NCBI RefSeq assembly: GCF_028750875.1
Contig: NW_026542602.1
Coordinates: forward strand, 84,317,039-84,381,038
Reading direction: 5' to 3'
Length of the DNA: 64,000 nt
DNA from: Macrosteles quadrilineatus
Taxonomy: Eukaryota; Arthropoda; Insecta; Hemiptera; Cicadellidae
This document shows positions 46,808 through 60,056 of this stretch, piece after piece. Position 1 is the first letter of the stretch. Each line of letters opens with the position of its first letter. A program made the position numbers and the translations under genes. The notes below the pieces were generated by a model, which saw only the letters and a program-made list of their open reading frames with translations, was not told the DNA's origin and did not search any database.

Positions 46808-48533
46808 GTGAGTCCAGTAATATATATATTCCTCCCTTATTACAAACTGATAGTAATACAGTTAGTTAAAAATGAAATTTACTTCAAACGAAAATCTTTA
46901 TTCACAATAATTGTTTTATATTATGAATCTAAAAATAAAAATATGACTATTTAATTCTCAAAGAATAAAGTTAATTCATTGTCATGCGACCTAATATATC
47001 CTAACCTAATAATATATATGACCTAATATAATATATTATATGATTTACCGTTGTTGTCCTAATTGATAAGCATTAATTATAGTTTATTACAATTATTAAT
47101 AACTAATTGTATCAAAAATGAAAGTGTAATACAGTCAGTGGTAAAATATAATTTACCAGAGTAATTATTAATGAGTGCAGAATGTTCATTCTGGTACTTC
47201 TTTTCCAGTTTATTTGTAATTGTATGCTGTTAATTAATAATACGCTATAAGGCAATACATGGTATAGACACAAACGCTTGTCGAGTATAGTACCATGACG
47301 TCACCTTACAGTTTACAATTAGCATAATATCAGACAATTGAGAGAATGCGAGACACAGCCAATATAGAACGGATAAAGGTGACAATAGCGCCTGTTTGTC
47401 TGAATGGGACTTATTGAGTCAAAGGATTATTACTTAACCAACCAGAATTATTACAATAGAACAATTAGCACAGTAAAAATCTCAGTGATATAACGATTAA
47501 GCTAATTTGTAAGGTAAAATGTTGAATACATTTCTATAAAGTAAAAACTTTGTTTAAAACACTACTTACTAACACCACTACCCCAAAGTTTAAAGTGCAA
47601 AGTGCAAAGTATAGGTGCGAAATGTTTACACACTACTTTACACACAAAAAAAAACATTACATACACCTGATTAAAGATGAAAATTTTCTTGCAAATTAAT
47701 AATTGCAATAACTAAGCCATTTGATTTTATATGATGGTCATAAGAATCTAACTAGTGAACCTATTTTTTGAAAGATATTTTATGCAATAAAAGATTATCA
47801 CTATTTTAAGATTTCTCCTCAAATTTGCGCTGTTTATAACTATCAGAAAAAGTAATACTTTTGTTTGGTATTGCAGTATTGTTATAATTGTTAGAATACT
47901 ACAAAATCTGTATTACATTATTATCTTTATTATTTAGTGCACAAGTCCTAAGGAGAAATAGAAAGACCTTCAACCATACAAATATTAAAGGTTTTATACT
48001 TTTAGATCCTTACATACGTTTTAGTTTTGGTTGCTAGCTTTTTAAAACATTGTATACTTTACTAGCTTAGGTTCATGGTTTAAGGTATTTAAGCTCTGAA
48101 AACAAATTTTCAAAGAATTATAATAATACACGTGGGTTTTATTTTAATGAAGTAAAAACCCTAAGAGAACAAAATTAAACATGCAATACGCGAATGTTTA
48201 GCTTCAGAGTTGTCAAGACAAAATTAAAAATTTCTGCGATGAAAAGTATGGTAGCTGTTCTACCAGCTAACTTTCCTTTTTTTACTCCTACTTTGTCAGC
48301 TAATAACAAAACAGTGTATCCACTAAAACACGTTATTAGAAATATTTATTTAGAGAGAACTTATCTAATTTTTCTCTTTTCATCACAGTTGAGAATATTA
48401 TAATTTGCATTACCTAGTAGTTAATTTATATTATATTTTGTGCGAAATTTTTAAATAATTTTTCAAAAAGTTTAGGTTTGACGTTAAAAGATGCCCTAAG
48501 GCTCGAGTTTAGAATATTTCTTTCTTCCTCCAG

Positions 48534-48600
48534 TATTGGAGGCCCAAGAGAAAACTAGGTTCCATCGCCTTTACCACAATAGCCTTTGTTGGTTAGAAAG
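48534..48600 (+). other. Candidate 67-bp exon, island e, copy 2
   Basis: Preceded by TTTCTTTCTTCCTCCAG and followed by GTACATCC. Reads LEAQEKTRFHRLYHNSLCWL. See 25676-25742. Confidence 0.4.
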
Positions 48601-50374
48601 GTACATCCTTTTTATTTAACATAACAACTAACACTAACTCTGCAGTAAACGTTTATACTATAACCAGGAGAAATGAGTGGATGAAATGTTTCGATGATTA
48701 ATTAGTAATTGCTAGGAATTCAGAAATACACTAAAAACATAATCTATAATATGACCATTAAACATTGTAGTTCACTTATACATTGCAATAAGACTAACTA
48801 ATATCTTATATCAATGAATACAGGCTCTGTATTCATTGCTAATATACTTCTTAATATACAAACCCGTCAAATACGTCTGTCTGCAGGCTTATCCTAAACT
48901 AGTCTGTCATTGAAATGTAGAAATAGTAATTAAGTAGATAACAACAGTAGACATCATTTTGTAGTCTGTCACGATAAACGTTAACTAAATCCAGCTTTGC
49001 ACCATTTCTATTGTTATCTTTATCATTGTATTGATTGTACTGAAAATGTATAATTTAAGTTATCGTTGTCAACGGTAAAATATCTCAGTAAATTAATCTT
49101 GAAAAATATTAATATTCCAATTAAAACACTGTATGTATAAAAAAACATTCTCATTGATCATTGTAACTGAGTAGTTCCTACTTATATTTTTAACTAATAC
49201 ACTTTTTCTTCCAGGATTTGGACCTTTAACTTTTTCCTTGTACCCCAGGTTTGATACGTCGGATTAATTGACGAGCGATTCACTTAAATAGAAGTTTTTT
49301 GTTTAATGAAATGTCTAAAAACACGGATACGTTTTGGATTAGTTCATTCGCTTGTATTATAATTTTTGGAATTGCATATTTAGCTTGGCGTGTATAATGG
49401 ATATTTATCCTAAAACATCTAATAAAAACGAAACGTTACAGATTTGTATTAGTACATTATAACCTAATATTCAAAAATCTTTCCAACTTTTCCCCCAACA
49501 AATATTTTTAGGAAGAGTAGCACATACAGCATGATGATTGGACATGGTTCAATCCCTGGGAATCCCTGAACTAAGTTGGTTTTGTTGTTAAAGCATCGTG
49601 TCCAAAACTAAGCAGCTTAGTTCAGTGTTTGCTGATTTTATGACGGATTCAGCAGCTGACGAAAGCTGACTATGTGACTCCATTGTTGTATCAGTAAAGT
49701 GAAACCATTCAAGTGCAGAGATGTAGTCTGAATACGGTTAATGGGAATTGCCATTTAATGAAATTCCAAATAAATCAAAAATAACTTTTTTGACTTTTCG
49801 TATTGAGGAAACCAACATAATAAAATATCCTTCATATGAATGTATAAAAGATTACACATGCTACACTAACACATATCATGAAGGCATAACACAATTTTGT
49901 CTATAAATATTAATTTTAAATTAATATACCAACATTAACAATATGGTTGCATACACTTCAAGAGAACTGACGTAAGCGTTAAACCTGATCAAACTTTGTG
50001 AGAAGACTGTCAAGAGCTCAACAACTCAGGAGTTCATGTGGTATTTAACTTTCTAAAAACGATTTCTTCAGCTTTAAATAATTGTTAGCACAATTTTAAC
50101 GCTATTTATTTTCTCATTAATTTAATTTTTAAGATAAATGATTTTGAAAGATTTAATTATTTTTGCATGGGCCTTGTAAAGAAATTAAACTTTTATTCCA
50201 CATTTAAGATATTTTTTTATTTACAGCTCCTATAAATAATGCTTATCTTTATTATTTAATATTGTTTACTTATTAATTTGCAAATAAAGGTTTTATCAAC
50301 AATAATTACCACACAATTTCATATACAAGTCAGAGCAATAATGGTGCATACAGATTGAAGTTAGTCTAAGCTAG

Positions 50375-50440
50375 CTTGGAACATGTCATGCAGAAGCAAA
50401 TTGTTACCTGGGTCGTTATTTAGAACTTCTCAACCTTAAC
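50375..50440 (+). other. Candidate 66-bp exon, island h, copy 2
   Basis: Same splice-like edges and 22-codon frame as at 27530-27595, with one substitution. Confidence 0.3.
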
Positions 50441-50523
50441 GTAATCCGTGCTATTCCCATCTGAATATTATAGACATGTTTATCGTAAGTTAAAAAAAAA
50501 AAACAAAAAACATAACAATAATA

Positions 50524-51303
50524 CAGGGTGATTCAAAAAAGACTTTACAACTTTGGAAATTCATATAAATCTTATTAAACAAGGTACAGAGCTGGTTTTG
50601 GGGTTGTTTTAAAGGAAAACACTTCAAGTTTTTTTACATTAAACTAAAGATGTTCTATGTGACTTCCGTTGAATTTGGGGAAAATAATTATTTAGGTATG
50701 AAAAATAGTAAAAACCGTTAAAAAATTTGAGAGAAATTTACAAAATTTTGAAGGTAGGGCGTTTTTTTGATGGTGAAGGAGTGCGATACACCCACTTCTA
50801 GATGTGCTAGGGAGTTTAAATTTCGCACACTTGTAGTTCTTGGTCCCAAACCACCCATAAAATTCCAAAAAGTCACATTTTCAAATTTTAACCCACCCAA
50901 AAATTTAAAATGGCGGACCTCTTAAAACGACAAAACACGTTTTTTTTAAACGGCTACAGCTCGAAAACGGTAAGAGCTAGAAAAGATTTGAGTTCGGAAT
51001 TAAATTTCCTACAAGACACTAATTATGCGTTTTTCGAAAATCGCACTCCTTCACCTTCAAAAAACGCCCTACTTTCAAAATTTTGTAAATTTCTCTCAAA
51101 TTTTTAACGGTTTTCACTATTTTTTCATACCTAAATAATTATTTTCCCCAAATCCAACGGAAGTCACAAAGAATATTTTTAGTTTAAGGTAAAAAAAAAT
51201 TGAAGTGTTTTCCTTTAAAACAACACCAAAACCAGCTATGTACCTTGTTTAATAAGATTTATATGAATTTTCAAAGGTGTAAAGTCCTTTTTGAATCACC
51301 CTG
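50524..51303. mobile_element. 780-bp foldback with TA target duplication
   Basis: Both ends read CAGGGTGATTCAAAAA inwards, and the two halves (about 390 bp each) are near-complete reverse complements meeting near 50910. It is flanked by TA (50522-50523 and 51304-51305); unit 2 has the empty site with a single TA at 27675-27676. So it inserted after the duplication. Open frames on both arms (for example 50910-51107) mirror each other and are not genes. Class unknown beyond the TA preference. Confidence 0.85.
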
Positions 51304-53524
51304 TATAGTCAATACAAAAATGATTGCATGAATGTAAAGCTATTTAGAACATTAAGTTGTAAAAAATTTTGCATTATCTTTGAACAGTTATTACAGTTTC
51401 CCATTTAGTCAAGCCTTCAACTCCATAATAGTTAACAATTTCCAAGTGAAAATTTAACGTGAAGGTGATATGCCAAAATAATTATTCTTTTTCTCTAATA
51501 ATAAATCCAGTCTTTAAAGTGCAAACCTGGAACGGAAATATTTAAACAAATTGTCATCAAAATGAGGGATTTCGATAATAATGGCCACAAATATTCATAT
51601 ACCACTTCTACGTTAAATATGTAAAACAACATTATTTTCACAAAGATTAAATTTGTAATGATTCCTCTCAGATACCTAAGTTCACTGAAGTAATTGACTG
51701 CTGAGAGAACGGACAGGTTATATGCATTATTTTACCGTGGAAAAGAGTCCAACGATAAGTTATGTTTAGTGTTGAAGCAAACTTCATGTTCAACAAGCTT
51801 ATTTTTTATGTCGTAATTCATCACATCATACTTTTTTATAGAGATAAAAGATATTTACAAGACAAAAAATGTTATTTATGTCTTTCAACTTCATTTGGAA
51901 TCTTTATTCTGTATTTGAGATATTAAAGATGGCCGAACAAATTTAAAGTAAAGGTGTTGAGAGATATTTCCAGACTCACTTTTAAAACACTCACAATTCT
52001 TGTGACTCCCAAGGGATAAGAATATATCGTTCCTTCTCCAAAAGGGTATGAAAGTTTTGGATTTGTAAAACAGATTCTACTGCAAGACTTTAATTTAAAT
52101 TTCAGTAATGGAACCATCCATGCAGTCGTTATTGATTTCAATTTTATTAAATTAATGATTGATTTATTACAAGATTATGTTTTTTTGTTTTGGTATAAAT
52201 TCTCAGAATCAACATATTCTGGATATTCTGGAGGTCATATAAAGGAAAGGTAATAAACAATTTACCTTGACCTTTTTGATTTTGGGTTGACGTAACTCAA
52301 AAGTTAAAATATGGTTAGTTTTTTCCGTACAAATCCGTAGGCTGAAAGTTTCCAATATATTATTACACACCAAATTAAATATTAAAGTTTAAACAAATTC
52401 AACCCGTTTTTACCGTGAAGTCATTACGCCTAGTTATACTGTTTAGAATACTTATTAATGTTAAAGAGGCAAAGGATAACATACTTGTATCCAATTACAC
52501 AATACTTATATGCAATTTATAAAAAAACTTCAATTTACTTATCTAACTAACAAAAAATCCAACTTTATAACGACAACATATTTGCTAAATATCGAGTAAC
52601 TTAGGAACCGAAAAAAATCTTTTCAATCACATAGTTACATGTTCAGCACTGTGCAACTGAGATTGGAGTGGAACCAATAACTATGGACTATGTTTATTAC
52701 TTAATCATAAATAAAACTCGCTTTTGACGATATTATGTAATTTATTCCGTCATACTTCTTAACACCTAAAGTTAGCATATAAAATAAGATAAATTAAAAT
52801 AATTGTATTACGTATTTTCTATTATAAAACAATATATATCAACTTCCGTTTTTATGGTTTAACTAACGTAAAAACTTAACGTAAAAGAGTCTAAAATCAA
52901 ATGAAGATACATTTTTATTTTTTTACTACTAAACGAAATATTATTTTCTCAGCCAACGTATGTTACACATCCCATGAGGACTGACGAAACCTCATCAAAC
53001 TTTGTCAGAAGACTGTCAGGAACTCGACAAGTTATAACTTTATGTGATATGAAACTTTGTATGAAAACTGTTTCTTTACTTACCTGTTCTGTACTACCTG
53101 TCATTCAGGCAGTTCTTTATCAGCCGAGGTTTGTGCGCCATTTTAGGCAAAGTATTCTGCTGTGTAATTATCTTACGATTTGATATGGTTGCCTACAGGG
53201 CGATAAGGTCTCCTAGTCATCGCGTCACGTCATATTTTCATAGATGGTTACTGTTTGTGGTTGACAGGAACTCTAATCTCCAAAACATATATCCCACGCT
53301 ATAATCCAAGATTAATTGTATCCCTGTGAAATTAAACGGCTAGCACAATTATTTTTTTTAAATGCACTTTGTTTTACAATAAAAGAGTACTATACGATTG
53401 AAAAATTTATACCAACTTACACTATTTAGCAGTTTAATAAAAGTATTTGTAGTATTACATGATACATGATGCAATTGTTTATAGCTATTCATTGAGCTTT
53501 ATTCGTGTACTAGTTTGACAATTA

Positions 53525-54115
53525 ATTGGTTCCCAATATCACAAAATGTATTTACTCCTCAATGGAATGGACTAAAAGTGACATTAAATAGTGGTTACTA
53601 TTTTACGTGATAAAACGGTCAACATCCGTCATATGATTTTAATAAAGCACAAGTACGTCTAAAACATATGTCTACTAATTAAGTATAAGTACATTCAGTA
53701 TTTAAACCTGTAAAACCAAATTATTAACGTTCCGTAAATATAATCCATCCTAAAACAAGTTTACTATTATTTTAACTGTTTATAAAGTTCCCATGTGTTC
53801 AATCGCATTTAAGGAATTGCATTACCGAATTAGCTTGAAGCTGACCAACCCAAGTATTTTGGCAGTATAGAAATGTGTTGTTTAGTAATGTGGACATAAC
53901 AACATGTGTAATTAATGTCTTATAATTAATTTGCATGGAAATAATTACAGTTTCCAAAGTCAATAATTAAACTAATAATAAGGTTTCTACTAAAGATCAT
54001 ATTTTCAATTGGAATCTTTTCTAGATTCCGATAGACATCATTCACTTAATTTAAACATGTTGAATACGACGTAAGTATATATTTTTATTTTAAAATATTT
54101 ACTTATCTATCTTTA
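53525..54115. other. Unit-3-specific insertion, no gene seen
   Basis: Unit 2 lacks this stretch (about 30200). It is AT-rich without evident terminal repeats. A second extra piece at 54440-54690 starts ACAGAGTGATTGGTACTC and ends just before the acceptor-like TTATTACAG at 54695. Confidence 0.5.
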
Positions 54116-55710
54116 ATACATTTTTAGACATTTCATTTTTGATAATTATATAGGGTTTTGAAAACATAATAAGAGAGATATACTGCAAAATCCAAATAAA
54201 TTCACTTTAATCACAAAGGAATTAAGTTCTAAGTCGTTTTAATTGGAATTATGAGGTCTTGTGCTGCGTTATTTGCTTATACAATTAAACTTTAGTTATT
54301 TGAAAATTCAATAAATAAGAGCTTCACTAACTTCAAATGTCCAAACGATTAAATCCCCAATTTGGAATTGAAACTATTTATCAATCGCACGCCAGGGTTT
54401 AGGTTAACTGTAAGCTAAAAGAACTCAACATATAATCTAATTGATTATAGACATACAAAGCATATATACAGAGTGATTGGTACTCATTGTGACAAACATT
54501 TTTTGTGTAAGTACAAAGTAAATGAAGTGTGATGATGCATATCAAATGTTCCAAGTCTAAAAATTAGCTTCCCAAAAAATTATTTTATGTTTTTCAAAAA
54601 TAACCATGCTTTTAAACCTAATACAGCGATTTCTCAATTACTTGTATATGGATTTAAGTAGATAATGTCATTTTCTATTATTCTTGTTATTACAGAATAT
54701 AATGCAATTATTGTAATAAGTGGTGTTGGTAATACCATTCAAACCAGAAACACAAACGATTATATATCGTTGAACAGTTTAAAATGTTAGATACTCCTTT
54801 CAGTAATCACCTTATTTGTGATATTGTTTATTTGGACTCAGTTTAAGTCAGGTAAACCAACTAAGTTGTTTTTGTTATGAAAGCCACGTGCCCTAAGCTA
54901 AGCAGCTTAGGCTCAGTGTTTGCTGATATTATGATGGATTCAGCAGCGTTGACGTATGCTGATTCAACCCGTTCGTTGAACGAGCATTTTACATAGTTAA
55001 TTCACAAACCGGCAATCACCAAGTTATTCATAACTGTTTATTTGATCCCAACTGAAACAGTACAGTGTAAAAATTTAATTGTTTCAATGTATGTTTCCCA
55101 TATATTAAGATATATGCATTACAGTATACATTAGTATGCATCATATTGTTTTATTATATTAGTGGTATTATAGTAGTTGACTGTTTAAGAACATAGATAA
55201 ACAGTTCGAATATAATTTTTGTTATCATTATTTTCCTGTATCTTTAACGTTTTTTAACATGTCGCCAATTAAATAACAATGGCGAGTTGTTATAGTAACA
55301 TAAATCAAGTTCTAAAAAATCCAGCGAATGGGACTGAGGGCGAAAAATGTATATTACGCTTCGTACTCTACCAATTTGACTGCAGCTGTTTCAAACCCTA
55401 ACATACTATCAAAGTATATAAATAAAATAAAAAAGTGTTGAGGAAGGATAAGAAGGAACATTTAAGTGTTTCATTTAAACATATTTTTTCATAAATTCTA
55501 CACCAGTTAAACGAGACTGACTGTAAAATGAATCGAAACTATACAATGTAAATCAACGTACAGAAAGACATTACAAGTAATTAATATTTGTCATGAGTTC
55601 GTGGCATTAATTTGAATAAAATAAAACAAAATTAATATTAAAATCCTCCAAGTAATGCTTTATTTTAATTTATATATATGGAAAATATCAGTGTAAACAT
55701 CAACCAAGCT

Positions 55711-57657
55711 AACAACGTCCCAATCCAACACAATCACAGGCTCTACTCGTTGGTCAACTTCCTTAACTAAGCCTTATTACAGGACTCTGTTGACTAAGCA
55801 AGTAAAGGTAGGTAAATTCTGTTTATCACAAACTACTACTCTGGCCATCAGCAAAGCTAACAACGTCCCAATCCAACACAATAACAGGCTCTACTCGTTG
55901 GTCAACTTCCTTAACTAAGCCTTATTACAGGACTCTGTTGACTAAGCAAGTAAAGGTAGGTAAATTCTGTTTATCACAAACTACCACTCTGGACATCAGC
56001 AAAGCTAACAACGTCCCAATCCAACACAATCACAGGCTCTACTCGTTGGTCAACTTCCTTAACTAAGCCTTGTTACAGGACTCTGTTGACTAAGCAAGTA
56101 AAGGTAGGTAAATTCTGTTTATCACCAACTACCACTCTGGACATCAGCAAAGCGAACAACGTCCCAACTCAACACATTCACAGGCTCTACTCGTTGGTCA
56201 ACTTCCTTAACTAAGCCTTGTTAAAGGACTCTGTTGACTAAGCAAGTGAAGGTAGGTAAATTCTGTTTATCACCAACTACCACTCTGGACATCAGCAAAG
56301 CGAACAACGTCGCAATCTAACACATTCACAGGCTCTACTCGTTGGTCAACTTCCTTAACTAAGCCTTGTTACAGGACTCTGTTGCCTAAGCAAGTGAAGG
56401 TAGGTAAATTCTGTTTATCACCAACTACCACTCTGGACATCAGCAAAGCGAACAACGTCGCAATCTAACACATTCACAGGCTCTACTCGTTGGTCAACTT
56501 CCTTAACTAAGCCTTGTTAAAGGACTCTGTTGACTAAGCAAGTGAAGGTAGGTAAATTCTGTTTATCACAAACTACCACTCTGGACATCAGCAAAGCTAA
56601 CAACGTCCCAATCCAACACAATCACAGGCTCTACTCGTTGGTCAACTTCCTTAACTAAGCCTTGTTACAGGACTCTGTTGACTAAGCAAGTAAAGGTAGG
56701 TAAATTCTGTTTATCACCAACTACCACTCTGGACATCAGCAAAGCGAACAACGTCCCAACTCAACACATTCACAGGCTCTACTCGTTGGTCAACTTCCTT
56801 AACTAAGCCTTGTTAAAGGACTCTGTTGACTAAGCAAGTAAAGGTAGGTAAATTCTGTTTATCACCAACTACCACTCTGGACATCAGCAAAGCGAACAAC
56901 GTCCCATTCCAACACAATCACAGGCTCTACTCGTTGGTCAACTTCCTTAACTAAGCCTTGTTACAGGACTCTGTTGACTCAAGCAAGTAAAGGCAGGTAA
57001 ACTGTTTTATCACTAACTACTACTCTGGACATCAGCAAAGCTAACAACGTCCCAATCCAACATATTCACAGGCTCTACTCGTTGGTCAACTTCCTTAACT
57101 AAGCCTTGTTACAGGACTCTGTTGCCTCAAGCAAGTAAAGGCAGGCAAATGCTGTAAACTGTTTTATCACTAACTACCACTCTAGACATCAGCAAAGCTA
57201 ACAACGTCCCAATCCATCACATTCACAGGTTCTACTCGTTAGTCAACTTCCTTTACTAAGGCCTGTTACAGGACCCTGTTGCCTCAAGCAAGTAAAGGCA
57301 GGTAAATGCAGCAAAATGTTTTATCTCTAACTACCACTCTGGACATCAGCAAAGCTAACGTTCTAATCTAACACATTCACAGACTCTACTCGTTGGTCAA
57401 CTTCCTTAACTAAGGCTTTTTACAGGACTCTGTTGACTCAAGCAAGTAAAGGTAGGTAAATTCTGTTTGTCACTAACGACCACTCTAGACATCAGCAAAG
57501 CGAACAACGTCCCAATCCAACACAATCACAGGCTCTACTCGTTGGTCAACTTCCTTAACTAAGCCTTGTTACAGAACTCTGTTGACTAAGCAAGTAAAGG
57601 CAGGTAAATTATGTAAACTGTTTGACCACTAACTACCACTCTGAACATCAGCAAAGC
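55711..57657 (+). repeat. Tandem array of a 148-bp unit, 13 copies
   Basis: Unit starts are 55711, 55859, 56007, 56155, 56303, 56451, 56599, 56747, 56895, 57043, 57200, 57357 and 57503. The first ten intervals are exactly 148 bp; later units have 146-157 bp and more changes. Same unit as at 31540-32793. Two unit subtypes (AAAGCTAAC and AAAGCGAAC) alternate in blocks, which points to unequal crossing-over. Confidence 0.92.
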
Positions 57658-57659
57658 CT

Positions 57660-58083
57660 TATTGTTATTATGGTAGCCCCTCATTTATGAAAAGGTTGCC
57701 GCGAACCGCAAAATTTCAAATATCTCAAATAGGTAGTTAAAAATTTAAAGGGGGTGTGAGTTAATTTTCAGCCACCCTCATGGTTATTTGGATTTTAAAC
57801 GTTTTAGGGCGCCATGTTGTTATTAGTGGGCCGATTTTGGTTTTCTTTGTGTCAATTGTTTTTTTTCGGCAAGATCTGTAAAATGATACCAAACTTGACT
57901 ATACTTGCCTTTGAAAATTTGGAACTACCCCCTACCCCCACTACCCCTACGGGCAAAATTTTCAAAATTGACCATAATTATTGTAGCCCATCATATCAAA
58001 GAAGGTTGCCGCAAACCGATTTAAAATATCTCAAATGGTTGAAAAGTTAAGAGGGAGTGCAAGTTACTTTTCAGCCAACCCTA
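57660..58083. repeat. Unclassified repeat with two related ends
   Basis: 57662-57783 and 57976-58082 are related direct repeats (AGGTTGCCGC...AACCG, then AATATCTCAAAT, then TTTTCAGCCA). They flank 190 bp with GGGCGCCATGTTGTTATTAG. Unit 2 lacks it. Possibly two LTR-like or tandem ends of a small element. Confidence 0.5.
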
Positions 58084-58526
58084 TAACCTAGATAGTATTG
58101 TCATAAGAAATTATTTTCGTTGGCACCAACGTAGAACACACAGTTGTTTTTGTTGTTATTTTAAGACCCCAATATGAAATAAAAAAGTGTTCCAAAGTAT
58201 ATAAAATTGTATCCGTAAAATAAATCAGTATTCTTCATCAATCAACTGTCCATAAGTATATAAAAGAAGAAACAAGCTTCGTTTGGTAAATGGAATATCA
58301 TAGTAATATACAATATAATATACAATATAAAAGTATCATTCTTATTAGACTATTTTTGGTTTCCAGCTACGGAATTTAGAACTCTGCAAACACATTGTTT
58401 TTAAATCAAACCTTTTGAGATTCATGTCACTGATCAACTTTCATTACGAAGTTGTAGATTTTACGTGAACAACTTTGTTTACTTACAATTATTTTTAAAT
58501 TGTGCTTTGGTTTTGAGGACCCTAAA

Positions 58527-58931
58527 ATGAAACCTACAGTGGTTCTAGAAAATGACTACGTTAAAGGTCCCAAGGGAAATTCACTGAAAGCAAGCCACAA
58601 CAACTTACATTGTAGTTGTTATAAAACTCGTTTCACTCAATCGTATAGAATGGAGGTTATAAATGAGTTAGCTTGGAATAGTACAATTCTGGGAATCGTG
58701 TTATACGGTGACGCGTTAGAAAATCAATTGCAGGGCTTTCAAATCACACAGAGAGCCTGTTTTCCCATTTATAGCTTTAAAAAAGCTACTTTTAAGCGGT
58801 TTGCTGTGAAATTTAAAACGAGTATATGTAACCATATTAGCAAATTTACAACTAATGCACAAGCCAAGACTAAGGTTTACGCAAATGTGTCACTCAAGAA
58901 AAGTGGAATGAATTATGATTTAACCTGGTAA
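58527..58931 (+). CDS. Hypothetical protein, 134 codons, intact only in unit 3
   Basis: From ATG 58527 (MKPTVVLENDY) the frame runs 134 codons to TAA 58929-58931. It includes KGPKGNSLKASHNNLHC, YKTRFTQSYRMEVINELAW, ILGIVLYGDALENQ and a basic second half (KKATFKRFAVKFKTS), ending MNYDLTW. An acceptor-like GGTTTTGAG lies directly upstream. No signal peptide or membrane segment is obvious, apart from a short hydrophobic ILGIVLY. The unit 2 copy (34099-34536) is broken by a stop and indels. I do not recognise the family; it may be an exon of a larger gene, a remnant of a mobile element, or a chance frame. Two codons (TTG in GATGCGTTGTTAG) differ in length between copies. Confidence 0.35.
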   Translation: MKPTVVLENDYVKGPKGNSLKASHNNLHCSCYKTRFTQSYRMEVINELAWNSTILGIVLYGDALENQLQGFQITQRACFPIYSFKKATFKRFAVKFKTSICNHISKFTTNAQAKTKVYANVSLKKSGMNYDLTW

Positions 58932-59702
58932 TTTTCATAACCAATATAATCCTACATAACTGAACATAACCCAAACCAACGAAATATATTTCTCAGCAAT
59001 CCGACCAAACTAACTTAACCTAGCCCAACCATTAACTTACAACCAGTAACTGAGAAATTTGTCAAACAAATTTTTGTACCAGTAAATGTGCAGACGTTGT
59101 AATAAAGTAATGCTATTTGAAAATTAAAATCACTCGTAATGATTTCAAATATAAGTTTAGTTTAGTTGTTCGATTTAATTATTTAAATTCAGTCTTGCCA
59201 TTTAACACAACAAGATGAGACTAGTTTTAACTACATTCATTGAGAATGGATGACACAACTGTTAAAAAAGTATAATCAAGGTACAATCTTAAAAACCTAC
59301 TGCTTAAATACTCTAAATTAATTGCCAAAAATGAAACAATTAAATAACTACTGAGCTAGAACCTGGCTAGAACTGACTATCACTTAAACATTAACAATAG
59401 TTTGAGCAAGTTTTTGCACCATAAAATAAAAATATCATTAAATCAATATACAATATCAGTTTTCCGAGGGAATAAAAACATGACGTGTAGATCACCATAT
59501 TAAGTAATTTATTTCTAACTTTATGAACTTGGATTACTGTTGAATCAAAAGTATTAGTAAAATAGAATATAATTTAAACTAAGAAAATATTTTAGTTATT
59601 TATTCAAAACATGGATATTAAGCCAGTTTTAATGAATATTTTAAAGGCTTGGTAAATATCTATATCAGTTGGATCCTCACCCTAAAACTGACTTATTATC
59701 CA

Positions 59703-59861
59703 AACACAAAAACATTGTTCAGAGTACATGGGGAAGTTTTAATTAGAGGCCTGAAACTAAGAGGTATTGTGGAATATCACTTTAGCCCTGAAGAGCTCAA
59801 TTATGCAACGAATATACGACAATTGTTTCATCGATCATATTATTATAACAATTATAGGTGA
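59703..59861 (+). other. Conserved open frame, copy 2
   Basis: Copy of 36206-36352: NTKTLFRVHGEVLIRGLKL, then YHFSPEELNYATNIRQLF. The donor-like GTATCA of unit 2 is GATCA here. Unknown product. Confidence 0.3.
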
Positions 59862-60056
59862 AAATGGATGGAATATTGGTGTATATAAATAACTGTATAG
59901 TTTTTTTGAAATAATTATAATGATCATAAAATGCAATTTGTTTTCTTTAGATCATCTTTTGTCTTGAATAGGTTTGCCTATTATTAAATTGCACATTTCT
60001 TACACACTGTACAATGCCGTTGTGTCCAACATGGTTTTTATTTAAAAAAAACTGCA

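Larger units (their letters stand above)
45575..47577 (+). repeat. Segment C, copy 3
   Basis: Collinear with the later parts of C1 and C2, joined directly to segment B2 at about 47577 without the LTR-like insert seen in unit 2. A 250-bp part present in C1 and C2 (about 16530-16705) is deleted at 46145. Confidence 0.75.

Noticed and set aside
50718..51107. Pair of 60-65 codon frames
   Set aside because: They are mirror translations of the two arms of the 780-bp foldback.
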